Below, in pieces: positions 15,587-21,768 of a stretch of DNA of 25,615 nt. A program made the translations under genes and the position numbers. The first letter of the stretch is position 1; each line of letters starts with the position of its first letter. The notes under the pieces are model-generated. The model made no database searches. It was given only the letters and a program-made list of their open reading frames with translations, and was not told the DNA's origin. The stretch is from NCBI GenBank assembly GCA_037137555.1, contig JBAXKA010000010.1:1-25615 (forward strand), given 5' to 3'. The stretch is from UBA9630 sp037137555. GTDB lineage: Bacteria > Patescibacteriota > Minisyncoccia > Moranbacterales > UBA2206.

Positions 15587-15724
15587 TAATCTATACTGTC
15601 TCGTGGGACTGAAATGCAGGAAATCGGCTCTACTGCGGAGCGTTAGTAGACTCCTCTGGAGTATCCAACGCGCTACGATGGGGGTTGCCGTTCCCCCAGT
15701 CCCATAAGAGAGTATAGTTTTTTA
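15587..15724 (+). ncRNA. candidate structured small RNA, antisense to the 3' end of the nuclease-like gene
   Basis: Imperfect 21-nt arms (15591-15611 and 15697-15717, 18 of 21 positions matching) close a GC-rich core (about 56% by count over 15601-15710, against 11 of 60 in the preceding 60 nt). Internal stems include GGGG/CCCC (15680-15697), ACTCC/GGAGT (15650-15662), GCGTT/AACGC (15640-15671), and an alternative CTACT/AGTAG. A T6 run follows the closing arm at 15718, as in an intrinsic terminator. Together with the promoter this describes a discrete transcript of about 135 nt. I recognise no known RNA family. An inverted-repeat mobile element (MITE) is the main alternative. Confidence 0.55.
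15591..15717. repeat. 127-bp element with 21-nt imperfect terminal inverted repeats
   Basis: The left arm (15591-15611) and the reverse complement of the right arm (15697-15717) both begin CTATACT and end TGGGACTG, with three mismatches between them. I see no clear target-site duplication. The element is much richer in GC than its flanks. It can be read as the folded RNA described separately or as a small mobile element. Confidence 0.7.
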
Positions 15725-16184
15725 TTATATATTTTTCATCTCTTATTCGAAAAGCGGTAGAAACTTGAATTTCTCTTACTGTTAAATCTGCACTAGCTTT
15801 ATTACTTCCAGCTAGTTCATTGCACTCGCGAACAACTGAAGAAATTTCTAAAATTTCAACGGCACAAAGATATTCCTCGTTACTAATTCTCTTAGTAAGA
15901 CAAAAATCGCCCCTTTTTCCTTCCGCATTTCCATATATCCTATCAGGACATTTTACTATTTCATGCAAATGATCAATGATAAATAAAAATTCTTCCGCCG
16001 GTCTTTTATCAAATAAATGTTTTACGCAACGAGATGTTATATAAACATTTTTTGCTGAATTTTTAATTTCGATACCTTCGATAACAGCTTCAGTGAGCCG
16101 ACACAAAAGTACTTTGCGATTAGCAACTATTGCTTTTTGCGGAGTGCCTTTTATATAATTTTCAAAAAATTTACTCAAATACAT
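15630..16184 (-). CDS. probable PBECR-like (Barnase/EndoU/ColicinE5/RelE-type) nuclease-fold protein
   Basis: This 184-residue protein has the layout of PBECR-family nucleases. A basic histidine-containing helix (SRCVKHLFDKRPAEEF, 51-66) leads into a helix ending near a Pro-Asp turn (IIDHLHEIVKCPDRIY, 69-84), a basic strand (GKRGDFCLTKRI, 89-100), YLCAVEILE (105-113), a VSTAFRI strand (141-147), and an ending of KNYTLLWDW (155-163). This is recognition by pattern, not a search. Residues from about 157 onward, including the tail DTPEESTNAPQ, are encoded inside the GC-rich inverted-repeat element and are antisense to the candidate RNA. It lies 44 nt downstream of the kinase gene with no clear promoter of its own. 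A stress- or phage-related RNase or toxin is plausible but not shown. Confidence 0.5.
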   Translation of the reverse strand: MYLSKFFENYIKGTPQKAIVANRKVLLCRLTEAVIEGIEIKNSAKNVYITSRCVKHLFDKRPAEEFLFIIDHLHEIVKCPDRIYGNAEGKRGDFCLTKRISNEEYLCAVEILEISSVVRECNELAGSNKASADLTVREIQVSTAFRIRDEKYIIKNYTLLWDWGNGNPHRSALDTPEESTNAPQ

Positions 16185-16228
16185 AGCTTTTGTCGAGTGT
16201 AATTTTTGTTATTCTACAAGAATAATTT

Positions 16229-16792
16229 CTACTTTAAGATTTTTTCCATCATTTCATCTGTCTGTCTTTTTAATTCATCGGCCGTTCCATTATTGTTCAA
16301 TTTAAATTCAGCATGTCTGCCAATTTCATGAATAGATAATTCTGTTAGCCGTCCTTCTTCTTCCATAAATTGTTCTAGCGTTGCTTCGTCTTCACCTTCT
16401 TTTTCTTTACGCATTTTCGTGCGTTCATAACGCAATCGCAAATCAGCTGTCACATAGACAAGATAAAAATTTTCTCGATATTTTTTTTGAAATGGCTCGA
16501 CATCTCCATGCATCCTGATACCATCAGCCATTACTAAGTCCGCATCATTTTTTTCAATATCCCAAATCAATGAATCAATAATCACCGAAGGGCCATAACC
16601 TTCCTTAAGCACTAAGGCTAATTTAATTAAATTATCCCGTGTTACTGGTAAATGCAAATCTTCCAATGTTCGACGAAGAATTTTTGAAGTGCCAAAATGC
16701 ACCGCTCCATATTTTTCCAATAAATAATCAGAGACCGTGCCTTTTCCCGCTCCTTTTTCGCCAATGAGTCCAATGACAATTTTTCTTTTCAT
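16229..16792 (-). CDS. P-loop nucleotide/dephospho-CoA kinase-like protein
   Basis: This 187-residue P-loop protein has a Walker A motif (GLIGEKGAGKGTVSDYL, 9-25) of the adenylate-kinase/dephospho-CoA-kinase class, a substrate-binding region (GAVHFGTSKILRRTLEDLHLP), DLVMADGIRMHGDVEPF as the Walker B-like segment, and a lid-like charged stretch (RYERTKMRKEKEGEDE). It ends with KLNNNGTADEL, a terminal strand typical of these kinases. It most resembles uncharacterised archaeal-type nucleoside kinases and CoaE-related proteins. The substrate is unknown. It follows rplA by 18 nt, as the end of the secE operon. Confidence 0.75.
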   Translation of the reverse strand: MKRKIVIGLIGEKGAGKGTVSDYLLEKYGAVHFGTSKILRRTLEDLHLPVTRDNLIKLALVLKEGYGPSVIIDSLIWDIEKNDADLVMADGIRMHGDVEPFQKKYRENFYLVYVTADLRLRYERTKMRKEKEGEDEATLEQFMEEEGRLTELSIHEIGRHAEFKLNNNGTADELKRQTDEMMEKILK

Positions 16793-16810
16793 GTTTTTTT
16801 TAAAAATAAA

Positions 16811-17500
16811 CTAGATTGTAATTTTGAAACCAACGCCCATTGTTGAACAAAGAGCAATATTTCTGACTAGTTTTCCTTTGAGGCTGGCTGGTTTCATTTT
16901 TTCTACGCTATCCAAGAAAGCTTTAATATTTTCCAAAAGTTTTTCATCTGCAAAAGAAAGTTTTCCTACGACTTGATGAATATTGCCAGAGTTATCAGTT
17001 TTATAAGTAGCACGACCTTTTTTCAATGCATCAATAGTTTCTTTGACTTTCGTTGTGACTGTTTCTGTTTTTGGGTTTGGCATCAAGCCTTTTGGTCCCA
17101 AAATTTTTGCTACAACAGCAAGTTTTGGCATCATTTCCGGTGTCGCAACAAGCACATCAAAACCACCATCTTCTGAAAATATTTTTCCATTTTTAATTTT
17201 TTCAATCAATTCTTCTCCGCCAACAATTTCTGCACCAGCTTTTTTGGCATCATCCGCGCTAGTTGAAGTTATAACAGCAATGCGTTTATTTTTTCCTGTA
17301 CCATGTGGCAAAGAAACAGCGCTACGAATTTGTTGATCAGTTTTTTTCGGATCAATTCCTGTTTTAATATGCACTTCAACAGATTCATCAAATTTAGCAA
17401 TTTTATTATCTCGCACAAGTTGCAAAGCTTCTTCTAGTGAATAGCTTTTTTCTCTGTCCAATTTCTCCGTTACTGCTCGATATTTTTTTCCATGTGCCAT
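16811..17500 (-). CDS. rplA: 50S ribosomal protein uL1
   Basis: This 229-residue, full-length protein of the L1 stalk binds 23S rRNA and guides deacylated tRNA out of the E site. MAHGKKYRAVTEKLDREKSYSLEEAL opens it. Signatures are SVEVHIKTGIDPKKTDQQIRSAVSLPHGTGK, LVATPEMMPKLAVVAKILGPKGLMPNPKTETVT, and the terminal SLKGKLVRNIALCSTMGVGFKI. A 23S-like L1 binding site lies 10 nt upstream of its ATG, so L1 probably represses its own translation. Some CPR groups lack L1; this genome keeps it. Confidence 0.97.
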   Translation of the reverse strand: MAHGKKYRAVTEKLDREKSYSLEEALQLVRDNKIAKFDESVEVHIKTGIDPKKTDQQIRSAVSLPHGTGKNKRIAVITSTSADDAKKAGAEIVGGEELIEKIKNGKIFSEDGGFDVLVATPEMMPKLAVVAKILGPKGLMPNPKTETVTTKVKETIDALKKGRATYKTDNSGNIHQVVGKLSFADEKLLENIKAFLDSVEKMKPASLKGKLVRNIALCSTMGVGFKITI

Positions 17501-17510
17501 ATGATTTTTT

Positions 17511-17540
17511 GTGGTATTTGCGATTTTTTAAATCTCCCAC
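17511..17540 (-). promoter_or_regulatory. L1 autoregulatory site (mimic of the 23S rRNA L1 site)
   Basis: Between rplK and rplA the mRNA reads GTGGGAG, then GATTT/AAATC as a short stem, then GCAAATACCAC. The outer pairing GTGG/CCAC with an asymmetric loop on the 3' side reproduces the L1 site of bacterial 23S rRNA, where GGUGGGAG pairs around GAAAUACCACC. Located 10 nt before the rplA start codon, a bound L1 would block initiation. Confidence 0.85.
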
Positions 17541-17570
17541 TAAATTAAATATTAAATAAACAAAAATTTA

Positions 17571-17996
17571 TTAACCTTCAATCTTAACTCCCATTGATCT
17601 TGCGGTTCCAGCAATAATTTTTTCCGCTGCTTCCACATCATTAGCATTTAAATCTGACATTTTCTTTTCTGCAATTTCTCGTAATTTTGCAGCTGTTATT
17701 TTTCCCACTTTATCTTTCAATGGATTGCCTGCCCCTTTCTCCACGCCGGCCGCTTTTCGCAAAAGATCGGATGCTGGAGGAGTTTTCAAAATAAAATCAA
17801 AACTACGATCTTCATAAATCGTAATCTCAGCTGGGATAATGTCGCCCATTTTATCTTTTGTCGCATCATTAAACTTAGCACAAAAATCACCAATATTAAT
17901 TCCGTGTTGTCCAAGTGCTGGTCCAACTGGAGGAGCTGGATTGGCTTTTCCTGCTTGAACTTGTAACTTAACAACTGTTTTAATTTTCTTTGCCAT
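17571..17996 (-). CDS. rplK: 50S ribosomal protein uL11
   Basis: This 141-residue protein of the GTPase-associated centre has the usual length. MAKKIKTVVKLQVQAGKANPAPPVGPALGQHGINIGDFCAKFNDAT is highly conserved, as is the rRNA-binding C-terminal half (FILKTPPASDLLRKAAG, KVGKITAAKLREIAEKKMSDLN, and the ending IIAGTARSMGVKIEG). It lies between nusG (18 nt upstream) and rplA in the standard bacterial order. Confidence 0.98.
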   Translation of the reverse strand: MAKKIKTVVKLQVQAGKANPAPPVGPALGQHGINIGDFCAKFNDATKDKMGDIIPAEITIYEDRSFDFILKTPPASDLLRKAAGVEKGAGNPLKDKVGKITAAKLREIAEKKMSDLNANDVEAAEKIIAGTARSMGVKIEG

Positions 17997-18014
17997 ATTT
18001 GTAATACTATAAAA

Positions 18015-18560
18015 TTATAATTTATGAATTTGCAAGAAGTCCAACTCAACTGGTGTCTCTCTACCAAAAATAGAAACCAAAACTTTCACGCGACCTTTTT
18101 CTTCATCTACCTCATTCACCTTTCCATCAAATTCCTTGAATGGTCCATCAGTAATCTTAACAATATCACCAACCATCACATCAATTTTGTATTTAGGCTC
18201 ATCAACACCCATGCGTTTTTTGAGTATTTCAATTTCCTTTGGATCAACTGGCGTTGGTGTTGTGCCAAGACCAATAAAACCTGTTACATTTGGAGTATTT
18301 CTCACAACATACCAAGAAGCATCCGTTACAATCATATCAACAAGCACATAGCCCGGATAAATTCGTTCTTCAATGACCGTTCTCTTGCCAGCTTTGATCT
18401 TAATCTTCTTTTCAATCGGAACCATTACATCAAAAATAAATTCCTGCATGTCCATTGATTCGATTCTTTGTTTTAGATTACGCGATACATTGTCCTCATA
18501 TCCAGAATAAGTATGTAGTACATACCAAGACCTTCCATGATGTTGTGATTGTTTTGCCAT
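18015..18560 (-). CDS. nusG: transcription antitermination factor NusG
   Basis: This 181-residue protein has the NGN domain (RSWYVLHTYSGYEDNVSRNLKQRIES, VMVPIEKKIKIKAGKRTVIEERIYPGYVLVDM, PNVTGFIG) and the C-terminal KOW domain (VGDIVKITDGPFKEFDGKVNEVDEEKGRVKVLV). It binds RNA polymerase and, through KOW, ribosomal protein S10 or Rho. It follows secE by 36 nt, the near-universal bacterial arrangement. Confidence 0.98.
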   Translation of the reverse strand: MAKQSQHHGRSWYVLHTYSGYEDNVSRNLKQRIESMDMQEFIFDVMVPIEKKIKIKAGKRTVIEERIYPGYVLVDMIVTDASWYVVRNTPNVTGFIGLGTTPTPVDPKEIEILKKRMGVDEPKYKIDVMVGDIVKITDGPFKEFDGKVNEVDEEKGRVKVLVSIFGRETPVELDFLQIHKL

Positions 18561-18596
18561 TGTTTTTAAAAATTAAAGCTACTAATTAAATATTAC

Positions 18597-18782
18597 TTAT
18601 TTCAAAATAAATGTTTTTAAAAGATATTCAAAAATAAAATCCAAACCACCCAAGAAAAATGATAGCACCAAACTAATTGCAATTACTGTTGCCGTATAAT
18701 TAACAGTTTGTTTTTTAGTTGGCCAATTAACTTTTTGTAGTTCTGATTTGGCTTCTTTCAAAAATTGGATGATTTTTTGCAT
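18597..18782 (-). CDS. secE: preprotein translocase subunit SecE
   Basis: This 61-residue, single-membrane-span SecE is the short form typical of most bacteria outside the gamma-proteobacteria. FLKEAKSELQKVNWPTKKQTVNYTATVIAIS is the amphipathic helix and conserved WPT(K/R) motif, followed by one transmembrane helix (LVLSFFLGGLDFIFEYLL). It clamps SecY. It is the first gene of secE-nusG-rplK-rplA-kinase. Confidence 0.96.
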   Translation of the reverse strand: MQKIIQFLKEAKSELQKVNWPTKKQTVNYTATVIAISLVLSFFLGGLDFIFEYLLKTFILK

Positions 18783-18803
18783 AACGATTTTTTAAGCTTT
18801 TTT

Positions 18804-18825
18804 AAAAGCCCTTCGGGGCTTTTTT
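18804..18825 (+). terminator. Rho-independent terminator on the plus strand, inside the secE leader
   Basis: AAAAGCCC-TTCG-GGGCTTTTTT forms a tight UUCG-loop hairpin with a T6 run on the plus strand. On the minus strand the same hairpin is present, but only four Ts lie in its 3' arm and As follow, so it should end plus-strand transcription rather than block secE. No plus-strand gene ends here. Confidence 0.75.
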
Positions 18826-18836
18826 ATAATGTGTAT

Positions 18837-18865
18837 AGGATATATTATTTTTAATTTTTTGTCAA
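18837..18865 (-). promoter_or_regulatory. promoter of the secE-nusG-rplK-rplA operon
   Basis: On the minus strand a perfect TTGACA (18860-18865) is 17 nt from TATCCT (18837-18842). The predicted start near 18830 gives a leader of about 48 nt that contains the UUCG hairpin. Confidence 0.75.
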
Positions 18866-19122
18866 TAGCGAGTCTTGTCCAATACAAGATAAAACTAAAC
18901 GAACCACCCATTCCAATACAAAATGAGCCCGAAAGCCCATTTTGTAATAAAGCTAAGTGTCATTCATAATGGATTTATGAAGATCAATATGAATCACTGC
19001 TTGTTTGCGGAAGATAAAATTGATAAACTAAAATTAATCATAAATTAATCAATTAACTTAGTGAGTCTATTTTTGAAAACGACATTCCTTTAGTCTTATC
19101 TTAGATGATGTGATGCGACGGC
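18866..19122. other. gene-free spacer with several small inverted repeats
   Basis: No convincing reading frame or tRNA is seen in the roughly 350 bp between secE and ychF. It holds ACAAAATG-AGCCCGAAAGCC-CATTTTGT (18928-18955 region), CTTGT/ACAAG (18874-18888), TTCATAA/TTATGAA (18963-18981 region), ATTGAT/ATCAAT, and an outer CTAAGT/ACTTAG pair (about 18953 and 19056) that could close a 110-nt domain. It may be a decayed gene or an unrecognised RNA. Confidence 0.5.
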
Positions 19123-19151
19123 TTGCACCGCTTCCCATAATTCGCTAGACT
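19123..19151 (+). promoter_or_regulatory. promoter of ychF
   Basis: TTGCAC (19123-19128) and TAGACT (19146-19151) are 17 nt apart, 29 nt before the ychF ATG. Confidence 0.55.
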
Positions 19152-19180
19152 AAAAATATTATTCATAAAAAAATAATTTT

Positions 19181-20233
19181 ATGTCATTAAAAATCGGGAT
19201 TGTTGGTTTGCCTAATGTGGGAAAATCTACACTTTTTAAGGCACTTACAAAAAGTGCGGTTGATATCAATAATTATCCCTTTTGTACTGTTGAACCAAAT
19301 ATTGGTATTGTTAAAGTGCCAGATGAACGATTGGAAAAATTGGCTCACATGTCTCATTCCAAAAAAATTGTTCCAGCTATTATTGAATTTGTTGATATTG
19401 CGGGACTTGTCAAGGGGGCTTCTGCTGGCGAAGGTTTGGGCAATAAGTTTCTAGCCAATATTCGTGAAGTAGATGCGATCATCCATGTTGTTCGTGTTTT
19501 TGAAAATGCTAATATTATCCATGTTCACGAAAAAGTTAATCCACTGAGCGATATTGAAACAATTCACACGGAATTAATTTTAGCCGACATGACCACTGTC
19601 GACAAAACAGAATTTCGATTAAACAAAGAAGCGCGTGGAAATAATAAAGATTCCGCCCTGAAATTAGAAACGGTTAGAAAAATAAAAGAAACACTAGAGG
19701 CTGGCTATCTTGCCAATACTTTAAAATTAGATTTAACGGATGATCTCACGAAAGAAATTATTCGCGAAATGTCACTGCTTACAATGAAGCCCTTTCTTTT
19801 TGTTTATAATGTAACCAATCCTGATGATGCACTTTCTCTAGAACTAGAAAAAAATCCGCATGTAAAATTAGACATTAAAATTGAAGAAGAATTATCAGAA
19901 ATGGAATCAGCCGATATTTCCGCTCTTGAACTCAAAAAAAGAATTGATGATTTAATTGTTGCATCATATAAGTTACTCAATTTAATTACTTTTCTCACCA
20001 CAGGAGAAGATGAATCGCGTGCTTGGACAATTCAAAAAGGTTGGACGGCGCCACTGGCTGGAACCGCTATTCACACAGATTTTAAAGAAAAATTTATCCG
20101 CGCTGAAATTATTAATTGGCAAAAACTTTTGGATGCAGGATCTTGGTCAAAAGCTAAGGAACTTGGCACGCTACGACTCGAAGGCAAAGAATATATTGTC
20201 GCCGATGGTGATGTAATTGAATTTAAGATATAA
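19181..20233 (+). CDS. ychF: ribosome-binding ATPase YchF (Obg family)
   Basis: This 350-residue protein has the G1 motif GLPNVGKSTLFKALT, the switch region NNYPFCTVEPNIGIVKVPDERLEKLA, and G3 in VDIAGLVKGASAGEGLGNKFLANIREVDAI. At the G4 position it reads NVTNPDD rather than the NKxD of GTPases, as expected for YchF, which prefers ATP. A TGS-type C-terminus follows (ITFLTTGEDESRAWTIQKGWTAPLAGTAIHTDFKEKFIRAEI). It binds ribosomes and is linked to stress and start-site choice. It is followed by uppP after 16 nt. Confidence 0.97.
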   Translation: MSLKIGIVGLPNVGKSTLFKALTKSAVDINNYPFCTVEPNIGIVKVPDERLEKLAHMSHSKKIVPAIIEFVDIAGLVKGASAGEGLGNKFLANIREVDAIIHVVRVFENANIIHVHEKVNPLSDIETIHTELILADMTTVDKTEFRLNKEARGNNKDSALKLETVRKIKETLEAGYLANTLKLDLTDDLTKEIIREMSLLTMKPFLFVYNVTNPDDALSLELEKNPHVKLDIKIEEELSEMESADISALELKKRIDDLIVASYKLLNLITFLTTGEDESRAWTIQKGWTAPLAGTAIHTDFKEKFIRAEIINWQKLLDAGSWSKAKELGTLRLEGKEYIVADGDVIEFKI

Positions 20234-20249
20234 TCAAAAAATAAATTCT

Positions 20250-21056
20250 ATGACAATTATCCACGCAATAATTTTTGGCATCATTCAAGGCCTAGGAGAA
20301 TTTCTACCGATTTCTTCTTCGGCTCATTTAGTTATTTTTCCTTGGCTTTTTAATTTTCCCGATCCAGGATTAGCTTTTGATGTAGCGTTGCATTTTGGCA
20401 CACTAATTGCTGTTGTGTTATTTTTTTGGCGTGATTGGATTAGGATTATTGCGTTAGCTTTTGGATTTTCTGAAAATATAAAAATAGCCACTGCCATAAG
20501 TTATCCCAAAAATACACTCTGGCTTTTAATCCTGGCGACAATTCCAGGAGCACTGGCTGGATTTCTCCTGGAAAAACAAGCAGAAACAATTTTCCGCTCG
20601 CCATGGCTTATTGCTGGCGCACTATTTTTTGCTGGTTTGGTTTTATATTTAGTGGATAAATTTGGCCAGAAAAATAAAAACTTTGAAAAAATTTCTTCCA
20701 AAAATGCTTTTTTAATTGGTATTTCTCAGGCCGTTGCAATCATTCCTGGCATTTCTCGTTCTGGTGCAACTATTTCCACCGCACTTGCGCTTGGCTTTAA
20801 TCGCATCAGTGCCGCTCGTTTTTCTTTTTTAATATCTGCGCCAATTATTTTTGGTGCAACGATCTTGAAATTTCCAGCGTTAATAAATAATTTCAACTTG
20901 ATTGAATTTATTGCCATTTTTTCATCGGCTATTTCTGGTTTTCTGGCTATTGCGGGACTTTTAAAATTCATTGAACGAGCTAGTTATGAAATCTTTTTTT
21001 GGTATCGCCTAATTTTTGCATTGATTATTATTGTGGTTTTTATTGCCAAGATTTGA
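20250..21056 (+). CDS. uppP: undecaprenyl-diphosphatase UppP (BacA)
   Basis: This 268-residue polytopic membrane enzyme recycles undecaprenyl pyrophosphate to the monophosphate carrier needed for peptidoglycan and for the polysaccharide operon here. The catalytic motifs are GLGEFLPISSSAHL near the N-terminus and PGISRSGATISTAL in the middle. About seven hydrophobic helices follow the family pattern. The ATG at 20250 (MTIIHAIIFGIIQGLGE) is preferred over an in-frame upstream start at 20217 that would overlap ychF by 17 nt and add a non-family leader. The rpsF promoter overlaps its last codon. Confidence 0.96.
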   Translation: MTIIHAIIFGIIQGLGEFLPISSSAHLVIFPWLFNFPDPGLAFDVALHFGTLIAVVLFFWRDWIRIIALAFGFSENIKIATAISYPKNTLWLLILATIPGALAGFLLEKQAETIFRSPWLIAGALFFAGLVLYLVDKFGQKNKNFEKISSKNAFLIGISQAVAIIPGISRSGATISTALALGFNRISAARFSFLISAPIIFGATILKFPALINNFNLIEFIAIFSSAISGFLAIAGLLKFIERASYEIFFWYRLIFALIIIVVFIAKI

Positions 21057-21081
21057 CTAATCCCCGATTATCCTCTATGCT
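21053..21081 (+). promoter_or_regulatory. promoter of rpsF-ssb-rpsR
   Basis: TTGACT (21053-21058) and TATGCT (21076-21081) are 17 nt apart, overlapping the uppP stop codon. The predicted start near 21088 gives an unusually long leader of about 130 nt. Confidence 0.7.
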
Positions 21082-21087
21082 ATAAAA

Positions 21088-21218
21088 ACAATCTAGAAAG
21101 CCCCGAGTTCTCTCGCCTTATTGCAAATCACATAAGGATAAGAGGATACCAAACCGCACAGGGGCAATTCTTAGGCGGTTTTTGTTTTTTTAATTAATTT
21201 ATTAGCACGAAAAAAATT
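21088..21218 (+). promoter_or_regulatory. rpsF leader with attenuator-like alternative structures
   Basis: A terminator-like hairpin pairs AAACCGC (21151-21157) with GCGGTTT (21175-21181), followed by a T-rich run to about 21191. A competing helix, CGCCT (21114-21118) with AGGCG (21173-21177), would break it. GCCCC (21100-21104) can also pair with GGGGC (21161-21165) in the hairpin loop, and CCTTAT/ATAAGG (21116-21137) forms a further stem. Autoregulation by the S6:S18 complex is known for such operons in other bacteria. I cannot confirm the published S6:S18 motif here. Confidence 0.6.
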
Positions 21219-21698
21219 ATGCGTTACGAACTATTTTATCTCGTAGGAGTTTCCAAGGAACTTGATCTCGAGAAAATCAAATCCGATGTGGACGAAATTG
21301 TTACTGTCCACTCTGGAGTTTTTGAAGAAAAAGCCACTCAAGAGAAAAGAAAAATGGCCTATAAAATCAAGAAGGATACTCATGGTATCTATATTGCTAA
21401 AAGATTTTCAACGGAAATGCCAGAAAATGTTCCGGAAATTATCAATAAGCTCAATTTGCATCCTGGAGTTTTACGCTTTATTATCAGCGATGCCACAGAA
21501 TTACCAGAATTAAAAACAAAGGAGGAGCGACTTGAACAAGAAGAAAAACGCGGTGCCGTAGAAAAAATGCGCCAAGAAAAAAAAGAAGCGGAGGATCTTG
21601 AAAAAAACCCACCAAAAAAAGAAGCTACTAAAATTATTCCAAAAACTGAAGATGCCGTAGCTCTTAATAAAAAATTAGAAGAAATTTTAAATATCTAG
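21219..21698 (+). CDS. rpsF: 30S ribosomal protein bS6 with a long charged C-terminal extension
   Basis: This 159-residue platform protein binds 16S rRNA as a pair with bS18. Residues 1-97 are the normal domain: MRYELFYLVGVSKELDLEKIKSDVDEIV, KRKMAYKIKKDTHGIYIAKRF, and LNLHPGVLRFIISDA. Residues 98-159 add a Glu/Lys-rich, probably helical tail ending in ALNKKLEEILNI. Typical bS6 is about 95-135 residues. It leads the rpsF-ssb-rpsR operon behind an attenuator-like leader. Confidence 0.96.
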   Translation: MRYELFYLVGVSKELDLEKIKSDVDEIVTVHSGVFEEKATQEKRKMAYKIKKDTHGIYIAKRFSTEMPENVPEIINKLNLHPGVLRFIISDATELPELKTKEERLEQEEKRGAVEKMRQEKKEAEDLEKNPPKKEATKIIPKTEDAVALNKKLEEILNI

Positions 21699-21725
21699 TT
21701 TTTCAATAAATTAACTGCCTTGCTA

Positions 21726-21752
21726 TGTCTGCTAATTTAATTAGCAAGCAAG
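21726..21752. repeat. palindromic sequence between rpsF and ssb
   Basis: GCTAATTTAATTAGC (21731-21745) is a perfect inverted repeat, nested in a longer CTTGCTA/TAGCAAG pairing. It lies about 20 nt before ssb. It could be a protein-binding site, a processing hairpin or chance in AT-rich DNA. Confidence 0.35.
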
Positions 21753-21768
21753 CGGTAAAAATAAAATT

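Noticed and set aside
15587..15724. 6S RNA or SRP RNA identity for the structured element
   Set aside because: The SRP core (GGAAG...GCAGCC type) is absent, and the length and internal stems do not fit the long bubble structure of 6S RNA.
18024..18458. 144-codon plus-strand frame opposite nusG
   Set aside because: It is the complement of a highly conserved nusG and has no promoter or family resemblance.
20217..20249. Upstream ATG for uppP
   Set aside because: It overlaps ychF and adds NLRYNQKINS, which is translated ychF sequence in another frame; the family begins at 20250.
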